5,255 bases of DNA from Minisyncoccota bacterium (lineage in GTDB: Bacteria > Patescibacteriota > Minisyncoccia > Phycocordibacterales > UBA2100). The stretch covers positions 1 to 5,255 of the forward strand of contig JAGOTU010000064.1 in NCBI GenBank assembly GCA_018061585.1, in the 5' to 3' direction. Below, piece by piece: positions 1 to 4,003 of the stretch. The position numbers were made by a program, and so were the translations under genes. Position 1 is the stretch's first letter. The number at the start of each line of letters is the position of its first letter. The notes below the pieces were generated by a model. It saw only the letters and a program-made list of their open reading frames with translations, had not been told where the DNA came from and ran no database searches.

Positions 1-42
1 CTGTAGGCGATCATTCAATTCGTGGCGAGTCCCGCATTTGGG

Positions 43-51
43 TGGTATAAA
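43..51 (+). promoter_or_regulatory. Probable promoter (extended -10) of the UUA-anticodon tRNA
   Basis: TG at 43-44 followed by G and TATAAA at 46-51 gives an extended -10 element. Transcription would start about position 58, five bases before the tRNA. No good -35 is visible at the usual distance (TGGCGA at 23-28 is poor), which is tolerable for an extended -10 promoter. The rest of 1-42 shows nothing I can name. Confidence 0.5.
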
Positions 52-62
52 TCACTTCACTT

Positions 63-135
63 GCGCTCATAGCTCAGTTGGTAGAGCAGCTCCCTTTAAA
101 GGAGACGGTCCCAGGTTCAAATCCTGGTGGGCGCA
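63..135 (+). tRNA. tRNA with anticodon UUA (putative ochre suppressor, tRNA-Lys-like body)
   Basis: A complete 73-nt cloverleaf folds by eye. The acceptor stem 63-69/128-134 has 7 pairs, one of them U-G. The D stem is GCTC/GAGC (72-75/84-87), and the T stem is CCAGG/CCTGG around TTCAAAT (116-122). The anticodon stem is 89-93/101-105, with four good pairs and a G-A mismatch at 27-43. The 7-nt loop 94-100 is CTTTAAA, so positions 34-36 are T96 T97 A98. Anticodon UUA reads the stop codon UAA. One change (A98 to T) would restore the usual Lys loop CTTTTAA. The body, U35 and discriminator A73 (135) fit LysRS recognition, so lysine is the likeliest amino acid if it is charged. CCA is not encoded. 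The tRNA fold is certain; suppressor function is inference. It could instead be a decayed or inactive tRNA-Lys copy. Confidence 0.85.
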
Positions 136-141
136 CTGAAT

Positions 142-174
142 CACAAAATCCGCCTAGGGGCGGATTTTGTGTTT
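142..174 (+). terminator. Intrinsic terminator of the UUA tRNA
   Basis: A perfect 13-bp stem (142-154 with 159-171) closes on a TAGG tetraloop, and TTT follows. The stem starts with CACAAAA, so its right arm already carries a T run (TTTT, 165-168). It begins six bases after the tRNA. The symmetry means it could also stop transcription arriving on the minus strand from the structured region to its right. It is the centre of a larger inverted repeat whose outer arms are the tRNA end and its copy. Confidence 0.8.
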
Positions 175-175
175 A

Positions 176-224
176 CAGTGCGCCCAAGCAGTGTGCCTGC
201 GCACACTGCGTCCAGGATTTGAAC
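176..224 (-). repeat. Inverted partial copy of the tRNA 3' end, split by a 25-nt hairpin
   Basis: On the minus strand, 224-212 repeats 13 bases of the tRNA T arm (115-127, GTTCAAATCCTGG). Further on, 186-176 repeats 11 bases spanning the acceptor 3' strand and just beyond (128-138, TGGGCGCACTG). In the tRNA these two blocks touch. Here they are parted by 187-211, which contains a perfect 9-bp hairpin (188-196 with 201-209, loop CTGC). The 5' strand of the T stem is not conserved in the copy, so this is not a second tRNA. Together with the terminator, the two copies form a large interrupted palindrome (115-138 with 176-224). It may be the tRNA-derived end of an inserted element, or a rearranged duplication. 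Confidence 0.8.
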
Positions 225-469
225 GCCGGAGCGATGTGAGGCCAGCAGGCCGAACAGCGAGGCGGTGCCCAGACAAACCCGAGCGACGGCGAGGGTTTAG
301 TCGAGGGAAAATCCTGATTTGAAAGGGAGCGCTGGGGCCCCGTGAGAACACGGGGATGCGCGAGCAGGGCCGAGAGGAGTTTTGGCTCGACGGAGACAAA
401 ACGAGCTCTTGGCCTAATCCTGGGAAAAGCGATCGTGGAATTTTTCGAGCGGCGGCGAGAAAAATATCC
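225..469. repeat. Dense array of stem-loops with a recurring 12-nt loop (possible structured RNA or repeat element)
   Basis: No gene is supported here. Several perfect stems are seen in order: GGCC/GGCC around AGCA (240-251), AAACCC/GGGTTT (275-280/293-298), CCCCGTG/CACGGGG on an AGAA loop (338-355), GTTTTG/CAAAAC (379-384/397-402) and ATTTTTC/GAAAAAT (440-446/459-465). The second, fourth and fifth stems differ in sequence, yet each encloses exactly 12 nt of related sequence: GAGCGACGGCGA (281-292), GCTCGACGGAGA (385-396) and GAGCGGCGGCGA (447-458). The second and fifth also share a basal 3-bp extension with a single A bulge on the right (GAC/GTC, GGA/TCC). Conserved loops on covarying stems suggest RNA structure or a hairpin repeat family. 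The strand is not determined. The last hairpin lies 28 nt past the trmB stop and could end that transcript, although no clean U tract follows. The GC-rich open frames across the region on both strands look spurious. Confidence 0.65.
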
Positions 470-496
470 CTGACCACTGAATTGCGGCCCCCACAA

Positions 497-1264
497 TCAA
501 TACCCCTCACTCGCATCCCACAAACCATCGAACAGAGCCTGGAACATCGCCTTCAGTTCGCGTGATGTGATCAGGATTGCAGACGGCTTCTCGAACGACG
601 AAAAGATCGCGATCTTGTCGTCGAACAGGAAGATCATCGATTTAAATTTCCCGTGCATCACCCATGGCATGAGACGCGGATTGCGCTCCCTCTTCTCCTC
701 GGCGGTCAGTTTTTTGTTCGTGCGCATGCCGTCTTCCCAGAGTGTGCGGGATGTAATGCCGTAGTGTTTGCGCGCGCTCAGATATCGCTCCGCATAGTCG
801 CGATCATATTCGCGCAGAAAGTTCTGATACGGAGCGATGATGTCCCACTTCTTTGAGTGGCAGTAGAACGCGATATCCATTACGAGCTTCATGCCTTCGA
901 TGCCGCTGTACTGCACGACACTCGTGTCATCACCTTCGGACCTGGTCTGCTGCGCAAGCAGCGGGATCAGATCATCAAGTTTCTTGGCACGCTCTTCGAG
1001 GGCCTCGCGCTGCCGTTCCACGAGTCCTCGGATCATCTCCGGCGGACACATTGTGAACTGCGTTTTGTTTCCCCGCTTTTTTTCCGAGACCAGACCCTTC
1101 TCGGTGAGTGTGTTGATCGCGTGATAGATAGTGGGACGCTTAATTTTTGTTTTGTGCGCGATGTCTTGAATGGTGAGCGCGTCAGATGCGAGTCCTGTCA
1201 GATAGATCTTTGCCTCCGTTCGGGTCAGCCCTATACCCATCAGCGCCTCTTCGCTCTCGTTCAT
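497..1264 (-). CDS. TrmB-family transcriptional regulator
   Basis: This is a 255-aa protein. Residues about 5-66 form a winged helix-turn-helix of the TrmB type: GLTRTEAKIYL at 12-22, then the recognition region around IKRPTIYHAINTLTEKGLV (41-59). A charged, probably coiled-coil segment (77-106) follows and would support dimerisation. Residues about 115-250 resemble the phospholipase-D-like effector domain seen in bacterial and CPR TrmB proteins (VVQYSGIEGMK, DIIAP, and hydrophobic strands near 209-222). The ligand cannot be told from sequence; archaeal TrmB proteins bind sugars, but most CPR members are uncharacterised. The ATG at 1264 is the only good start. It lies just past a -10 element, so the mRNA may be nearly leaderless, and the AAGGG upstream is too close to be a normal ribosome site. 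The gene is divergent from the tRNA-coaB-like unit, which makes self-control or control of that unit plausible but unproven. It ends with TGA. Confidence 0.85.
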   Translation of the reverse strand: MNESEEALMGIGLTRTEAKIYLTGLASDALTIQDIAHKTKIKRPTIYHAINTLTEKGLVSEKKRGNKTQFTMCPPEMIRGLVERQREALEERAKKLDDLIPLLAQQTRSEGDDTSVVQYSGIEGMKLVMDIAFYCHSKKWDIIAPYQNFLREYDRDYAERYLSARKHYGITSRTLWEDGMRTNKKLTAEEKRERNPRLMPWVMHGKFKSMIFLFDDKIAIFSSFEKPSAILITSRELKAMFQALFDGLWDASEGY

Positions 1265-1270
1265 GCCCTT

Positions 1271-1298
1271 ACTGTAAACGGTGGCGTTTGATTGTCAA
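1271..1298 (-). promoter_or_regulatory. Probable promoter of the TrmB-family gene
   Basis: Read on the minus strand, a perfect TTGACA (1298-1293) is followed after 16 bases by TACAGT (1276-1271), a 4/6 match to the -10 consensus. Transcription would begin within about one base of the ATG at 1264, giving a leaderless mRNA. This is inferred from consensus spacing only. Confidence 0.5.
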
Positions 1299-1318
1299 AG
1301 TGATTTTGGACATCAAAA
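1293..1318. promoter_or_regulatory. Candidate operator overlapping the trmB -35 element
   Basis: Two overlapping imperfect palindromes are present. The first is a 20-bp one, TGTC-N12-GACA with further partial matches (1293-1312). The second is TTTTG-GACAT-CAAAA (1304-1318), with perfect 5-bp arms. The first contains the -35 hexamer of the regulator gene, a typical place for autorepression. No binding consensus is known for this family member, and AT-rich symmetry can arise by chance. Confidence 0.3.
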
Positions 1319-1413
1319 ACATTGATTTGAGCCACCTATAGGCTTTTGTCCATCATGATTATGAACACTTATTGGCATATTTCTCCCCCGCCGTACTCTG
1401 GATGAGGTGATCT

Positions 1414-1444
1414 TTGACAACAACACACACAGCTCCATCAGAAT
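1414..1444 (+). promoter_or_regulatory. Probable promoter of the interrupted tRNA and the genes after it
   Basis: There is a perfect TTGACA at 1414-1419 and a 4/6 -10 match CAGAAT at 1439-1444, with a long 19-bp spacer. The start would fall near 1451, just before the tRNA at 1455. No terminator is seen between the tRNA and the next gene, so this may also be the promoter of the 1604-3450 operon. The rest of 1299-1413 shows only short AT-rich palindromes. Confidence 0.4.
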
Positions 1445-1454
1445 TGAAGTCTAG

Positions 1455-1569
1455 GCCTTGGTAGCTCAGTGGTAGAGCGTCGGAATTACACCTGCGAATC
1501 CAAAGTAGGTTGTGTAGCCGAAAAAGAGACGCAGTCCGGAGGTCAGGGGTTCGATCCCTCTCCAAGGTG
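1455..1569 (+). tRNA. tRNA-Val(UAC)-like gene interrupted by a 43-nt insertion in the anticodon loop
   Basis: The outer parts fold as a normal tRNA: acceptor 1455-1461/1562-1568 (six Watson-Crick pairs and a terminal G1-U72), D stem GCTC/GAGC, anticodon stem TCGGA/TCCGG (1480-1484/1535-1539, one U-G), variable loop AGGTC, and T arm 1545-1561 with loop TTCGATC. Between the two anticodon stem strands are 50 nt instead of 7. Removing 1492-1534 leaves a loop ATTACAC with anticodon UAC at 1487-1489; the cut can shift by a few bases without changing the anticodon. The remaining 72 nt is a standard tRNA length. Oddities are the G1-U72 pair, discriminator G73 (valine tRNAs normally have A73) and no encoded CCA. 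It lies 34 nt before the CoaB-like gene with no terminator, so the two are probably co-transcribed. It may be an intron-bearing tRNA, a tRNA with an extra arm, or a tRNA-like leader. Confidence 0.7.
1492..1534 (+). other. 43-nt hairpin insertion (possible intron) in the tRNA anticodon loop
   Basis: The ends are exact inverted repeats, CTGCG (1492-1496) and CGCAG (1530-1534), so the insert closes on itself directly against the 3' anticodon stem. Inside, GGTT/AGCC (1508-1511/1516-1519, one U-G) forms a small hairpin with loop GTGT. The stretch GTGTA (1512-1516) is complementary to TACAC (1487-1491), which spans the anticodon. That recalls the anticodon-intron pairing of eukaryotic and archaeal pre-tRNAs. 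I find no strict bulge-helix-bulge motif, and the insert is far too short for the self-splicing group I introns known in bacterial tRNA genes. Confidence 0.6.
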
Positions 1570-1591
1570 CCCATCTTGCCTAATAACCACG

Positions 1592-1597
1592 AAAGGA
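1592..1597 (+). promoter_or_regulatory. Ribosome binding site fixing the start of the CoaB-like gene
   Basis: AAAGGA lies six bases before the ATG at 1604. The open frame continues upstream to 1469, but that part runs through the tRNA, so the start at 1604 is preferred. Confidence 0.75.
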
Positions 1598-1603
1598 AAT
1601 ACC

Positions 1604-2908
1604 ATGACCAACAAGATCGTACATGTGATCGGCGGCGGTACCCGTTTCTACATCGACTCGCATCTGTATTTGGGATCCAAAGCGCTCGGCAATACGGCTC
1701 GTCGCATTGTGGAGCTCTGCCGACGTCGTCCCGAAATGGACGTACGGTTGCATCTGACCGCGATGGCTGAACCGTTTGTGCCGACGCCCGTTGAGGAGAT
1801 GATGCCGGGATGTGCGATGGGTTCGAACAGCCAGCGGAACACGCTCGACACGAACGCGGATCTGAACAAGCTCGTCGAAAAGCTGGTCGCCGACCCGACC
1901 ACGAAGATCGTGTTCTTCAACGCGGCGGTCGTCGACTTTGAAGGTCAGGTCAGCGGTGCTGCGCCGTCCGACAAATACGCGGAGCGTCTATCGACCTCGG
2001 CGCCCGATGGCTCATCGCGCGGTTACCTGATGCATCTCACGCCGAGCGAGAAGATCGTGCGACGCATCCGTGCAACGCGAAAGGATATCTTCCTGGTCGC
2101 GTTCAAGCAGACCTCGGGTGCGAGTGCCGACGAGCAATATCGCCAGGGCCTGAACATGCTGAAGGCAGCGAGTGCGAATCTTGTGCTCGCGAACGACTCG
2201 AAGACCCGTCTCAACATGATCATCGTCCCGGAAGAGGCGACGTATCATGTGACGACAGATCGTCGCGTGGCACTCGACGCGCTGGTTGAGATGGCATATC
2301 TGCGCTCTCACCTCACGTTCACGCGCAGTACTGTCGTTGCGGGTGAGCCGGTTCCTTGGGAGTCCGATCTCGTGCCGCCGGCGCTTCGAGCAGTGGTTGA
2401 TCACTGCATCGAACGTGGTGCGTACAAGAAGTTCCGTGGCGTGACCGCCGGTCACTTTGCGGTAAAAGTCGACGACACGACGTTCCTCACGTCGCGGCGC
2501 AAGACCGACTTCAATGATATGAAGCGCGTCGGACTGGTGAAAGTAAAGACCGACGGACCGGATTCGGTCATCGCATATGGTTCGAAGCCGTCGGTCGGCG
2601 GACAGTCGCAACGTATCGTGTTCACCGAACACGAGGATGCCGATTGCATCGTGCACTTTCACTGCCCGAAGAAGCCTGACTCGCTTGTTCCGACCGTATC
2701 CCAGCGAGAATACGAATGCGGAAGTCACGAGTGCGGCCGCAATACGTCTCGCGGACTGAAGCGGTTCGGAAATCTGCTCGCCGTCTACCTGGACGAGCAC
2801 GGACCGAATATCGTCTTCTCGAAGTCGATCGACCCGCAAGAAGTCGTTGATTTCATTGAAGCGAACTTCGTGTTGACCGACAAGACCGGAGGTTACGCCA
2901 TCGCGTGA
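1604..2908 (+). CDS. CoaB-like (phosphopantothenoylcysteine synthetase-like) domain fused to a class II aldolase/adducin-like domain
   Basis: This is a 434-aa protein. Residues about 1-240 match the CoaB fold: a glycine-rich nucleotide loop VIGGGT (8-13), FFNAAVVDFEG (104-114; CoaB has NAAVADF), LTPSEKIVRRIR (145-156), VAFKQTSG (165-172) and NLVLAND (192-198). CoaB joins 4'-phosphopantothenate to cysteine using a nucleotide triphosphate. No CoaC decarboxylase domain is present. Residues about 262-425 look like class II aldolase/adducin: GVTAGHFAVK (279-288), GSKPS (326-330), IVHFHCP (349-355) and DEHG (397-400). The three metal-binding histidines appear kept (H351, H353, H399), but the usual glutamate after KPS appears to be glycine (about G332), so catalysis may be altered. 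Both domains would be cytosolic. Next to it are the interrupted tRNA upstream and a MaoC/NodN-like gene downstream. The true substrate is unknown; the CoaB assignment is by motif only. It ends with TGA. Confidence 0.7.
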   Translation: MTNKIVHVIGGGTRFYIDSHLYLGSKALGNTARRIVELCRRRPEMDVRLHLTAMAEPFVPTPVEEMMPGCAMGSNSQRNTLDTNADLNKLVEKLVADPTTKIVFFNAAVVDFEGQVSGAAPSDKYAERLSTSAPDGSSRGYLMHLTPSEKIVRRIRATRKDIFLVAFKQTSGASADEQYRQGLNMLKAASANLVLANDSKTRLNMIIVPEEATYHVTTDRRVALDALVEMAYLRSHLTFTRSTVVAGEPVPWESDLVPPALRAVVDHCIERGAYKKFRGVTAGHFAVKVDDTTFLTSRRKTDFNDMKRVGLVKVKTDGPDSVIAYGSKPSVGGQSQRIVFTEHEDADCIVHFHCPKKPDSLVPTVSQREYECGSHECGRNTSRGLKRFGNLLAVYLDEHGPNIVFSKSIDPQEVVDFIEANFVLTDKTGGYAIA

Positions 2909-2918
2909 CTCTCCCTTC

Positions 2919-2942
2919 GCCGCGGCCCACAGGGGCCGCGGC
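2919..2942 (+). terminator. GC-rich intercistronic hairpin
   Basis: A perfect 10-bp stem (2919-2928 with 2933-2942, arms GCCGCGGCCC and GGGCCGCGGC) has loop ACAG, eleven bases after the CoaB-like stop. Only ATCTCTTT follows, so it is a poor terminator. It sits 12 bases before the Shine-Dalgarno sequence of the next gene. It may reduce read-through, protect the upstream mRNA, or separate expression of the two genes. Confidence 0.5.
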
Positions 2943-2964
2943 ATCTCTTTCAACGGAGGTCATC

Positions 2965-3450
2965 ATGACGATCATGCAAAGAACTGTACGATTCGACGAC
3001 GCGGCTTCAATTTCTGAGAATTCGACCGGCGACACGTGGAGTGCCTGGGGTACGCCCAAGCTCATGACATCTGACGTCGTTGCAGTATTCGGTGGTATCA
3101 CCGATAACCACCAATGGATCCACGAAGATCCGATCAGATGCATGCGTGAGAGCCCGTATGGTCGTCAGATCGTGCATGGCCTCTTGCTCGTAGCAATGAT
3201 CCCTGCGCTGTTACCTGACGAGGGCTATACCATCGCCGGACATTCCGTGCGGATCGTTCGCGGCATCGATAACCTGCGACTGCCATCACCTGCATACCCC
3301 GACGAATTCGTACGCATGCGCGTGCGGAATATGTGTGCGTACCCTGCCGAAAGTGGCAAAGGTACCATTGTGGAGCGGGACATCGAAGTCTGGTCGCTCA
3401 ACGGTAAAAAACCGGCTGTAACGGGCCGTCTGAAACTTCAGTACTTCTGA
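2965..3450 (+). CDS. MaoC/NodN-like hot-dog fold dehydratase family protein
   Basis: The protein has 161 aa, the usual length of a single-domain MaoC-like hydratase. The family region is FGGITDNHQWIHED (42-55), then the IVHGLLL segment (69-75) that forms the long central helix, then strands about 94-122 and 133-160. Relatives add or remove water at enoyl-CoA-type substrates in the cytosol. In NodN-like relatives the core reads TGDHQWIH, with Asp and His five apart as the catalytic pair. Here H53 is kept, but the aligned Asp is N48, with D47 one place earlier. Activity may be lost or the site rearranged. The start at 2965 is set by GGAGGT (2955-2960); the 20 codons of open frame before it cover the hairpin. 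It is probably in an operon with the CoaB-like fusion, and a strong terminator follows. The substrate is unknown. Confidence 0.75.
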   Translation: MTIMQRTVRFDDAASISENSTGDTWSAWGTPKLMTSDVVAVFGGITDNHQWIHEDPIRCMRESPYGRQIVHGLLLVAMIPALLPDEGYTIAGHSVRIVRGIDNLRLPSPAYPDEFVRMRVRNMCAYPAESGKGTIVERDIEVWSLNGKKPAVTGRLKLQYF

Positions 3451-3471
3451 AGTGTTGTGTGTTCCTTCCTG

Positions 3472-3497
3472 AAAGGGCGAGTGATCTCGCCCTTTTT
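3472..3497 (+). terminator. Intrinsic terminator after the MaoC/NodN-like gene
   Basis: A perfect 10-bp stem (AAAGGGCGAG 3472-3481 with CTCGCCCTTT 3486-3495) has loop TGAT, and the run of T extends to 3497. It lies 21 bases after the TGA and closes the tRNA-CoaB-MaoC transcription unit. Confidence 0.85.
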
Positions 3498-3519
3498 CAT
3501 ATGCGCACGTACCCGATAG

Positions 3520-3525
3520 TAAAAT
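3520..3525 (+). promoter_or_regulatory. Probable -10 element of the undecaprenyl-phosphate phosphatase pair
   Basis: TAAAAT at 3520-3525 matches the -10 consensus at five of six positions. The start would be about 3532, eleven bases before the ATG at 3543, with only a T run between and no Shine-Dalgarno sequence, so the transcript would have a very short leader. No convincing -35 is present (TTTTCA at 3494-3499 is 20 bases away). Confidence 0.4.
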
Positions 3526-3542
3526 GATGGTACAGTTTTTTT

Positions 3543-4001
3543 ATGGACGGGCTTATAGTTTTTCTAGCGAGATATGTGGTCATTTTGCTTCCCATCGCGC
3601 TTCTTCAACAGATATGGATATTGCCGACAAAAGAAAAGTATCGCTTTGTGGCGCTCACCGTACTGTCACTCGTGATCGCATTTGTGCTCGCGAAGATCGG
3701 TACCCGCCTCTACGATAACCCCCGACCTTTTATGGTCGGGCAATTCGAGCCTCTGATCCCGCACGGCGTCGAGAACGGTTTTCCATCTCTGCACACGCTG
3801 TTCGCTGCAACGATCGCCGCACTTATTTTCACCAAGCACCGGATACTCGGGGCCGGGATGTATGGCCTCGCTATAGCTATCGGCGTGGCCCGCATGCTCG
3901 CAGGTGTACACCACGGTGTGGATGTGCTTGCAGGGTTGTGTCTTTCGGTCGTCGCTGTGTACATCGCGCGACAATTGCTCGGTATTCGCGTATATAAGTA
4001 G
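3543..4001 (+). CDS. PAP2-family membrane phosphatase, probable BcrC-like undecaprenyl pyrophosphate phosphatase
   Basis: A 152-aa membrane protein with hydrophobic segments at about 4-25, 36-56, 84-98, 101-117 and 126-145. The three PAP2 phosphatase motifs are visible. Motif 1 ends in RPF (61-63), but its usual lysine seven places before the Arg is not in position (K51 is ten before). Motif 2 is PSLH (81-84), close to the BcrC form. Motif 3 is R117-x5-H123-x3-D127. H84, H123 and D127 would form the catalytic centre on the outer face of the membrane. The next gene, two bases downstream, encodes UppP, an unrelated enzyme for the same reaction; this supports undecaprenyl pyrophosphate as substrate, though another lipid phosphate is possible. 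It is slightly shorter than typical BcrC. The start at 3543 is the first ATG in frame and gives a sensible N-terminus despite lacking a ribosome site. It ends with TAG. Confidence 0.8.
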   Translation: MDGLIVFLARYVVILLPIALLQQIWILPTKEKYRFVALTVLSLVIAFVLAKIGTRLYDNPRPFMVGQFEPLIPHGVENGFPSLHTLFAATIAALIFTKHRILGAGMYGLAIAIGVARMLAGVHHGVDVLAGLCLSVVAVYIARQLLGIRVYK

Positions 4002-4003
4002 GT

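Noticed and set aside
21..45. Possible 3' end of another tRNA (CGAGTCCCGC)
   Set aside because: No matching 5' T-stem strand precedes it and no acceptor partner is visible, so the resemblance is short and probably accidental.
154..528. Open reading frames of 124 and 107 codons on the minus strand, and a 69-codon one on the plus strand, in the structured region
   Set aside because: They run through the terminator stem, the tRNA-end copy and several perfect hairpins. They have Arg/Ser/Pro-rich shadow composition and no ribosome sites. Structure explains the region better.
1480..1497. Alternative anticodon stem TCGGA/TGCGA, making the insertion a giant variable loop
   Set aside because: It needs a G-G mismatch and an 8-nt loop, while TCGGA/TCCGG pairs fully (one U-G) and leaves a normal AGGTC variable loop.
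1359..1574. 71-codon minus-strand frame over the interrupted tRNA
   Set aside because: It is the antisense of a tRNA gene, a common source of false proteins.
1469..1603. Upstream 45-codon extension of the CoaB-like gene
   Set aside because: It lies inside the tRNA; the ATG at 1604 has a good ribosome site and begins with the glycine-rich nucleotide loop expected near the N-terminus.
2012..2953. 313-codon minus-strand frame opposite the CoaB-aldolase gene
   Set aside because: It is Arg/His-rich with no recognisable motif, while the plus strand has clear domains. It is a shadow frame of high-GC coding DNA.
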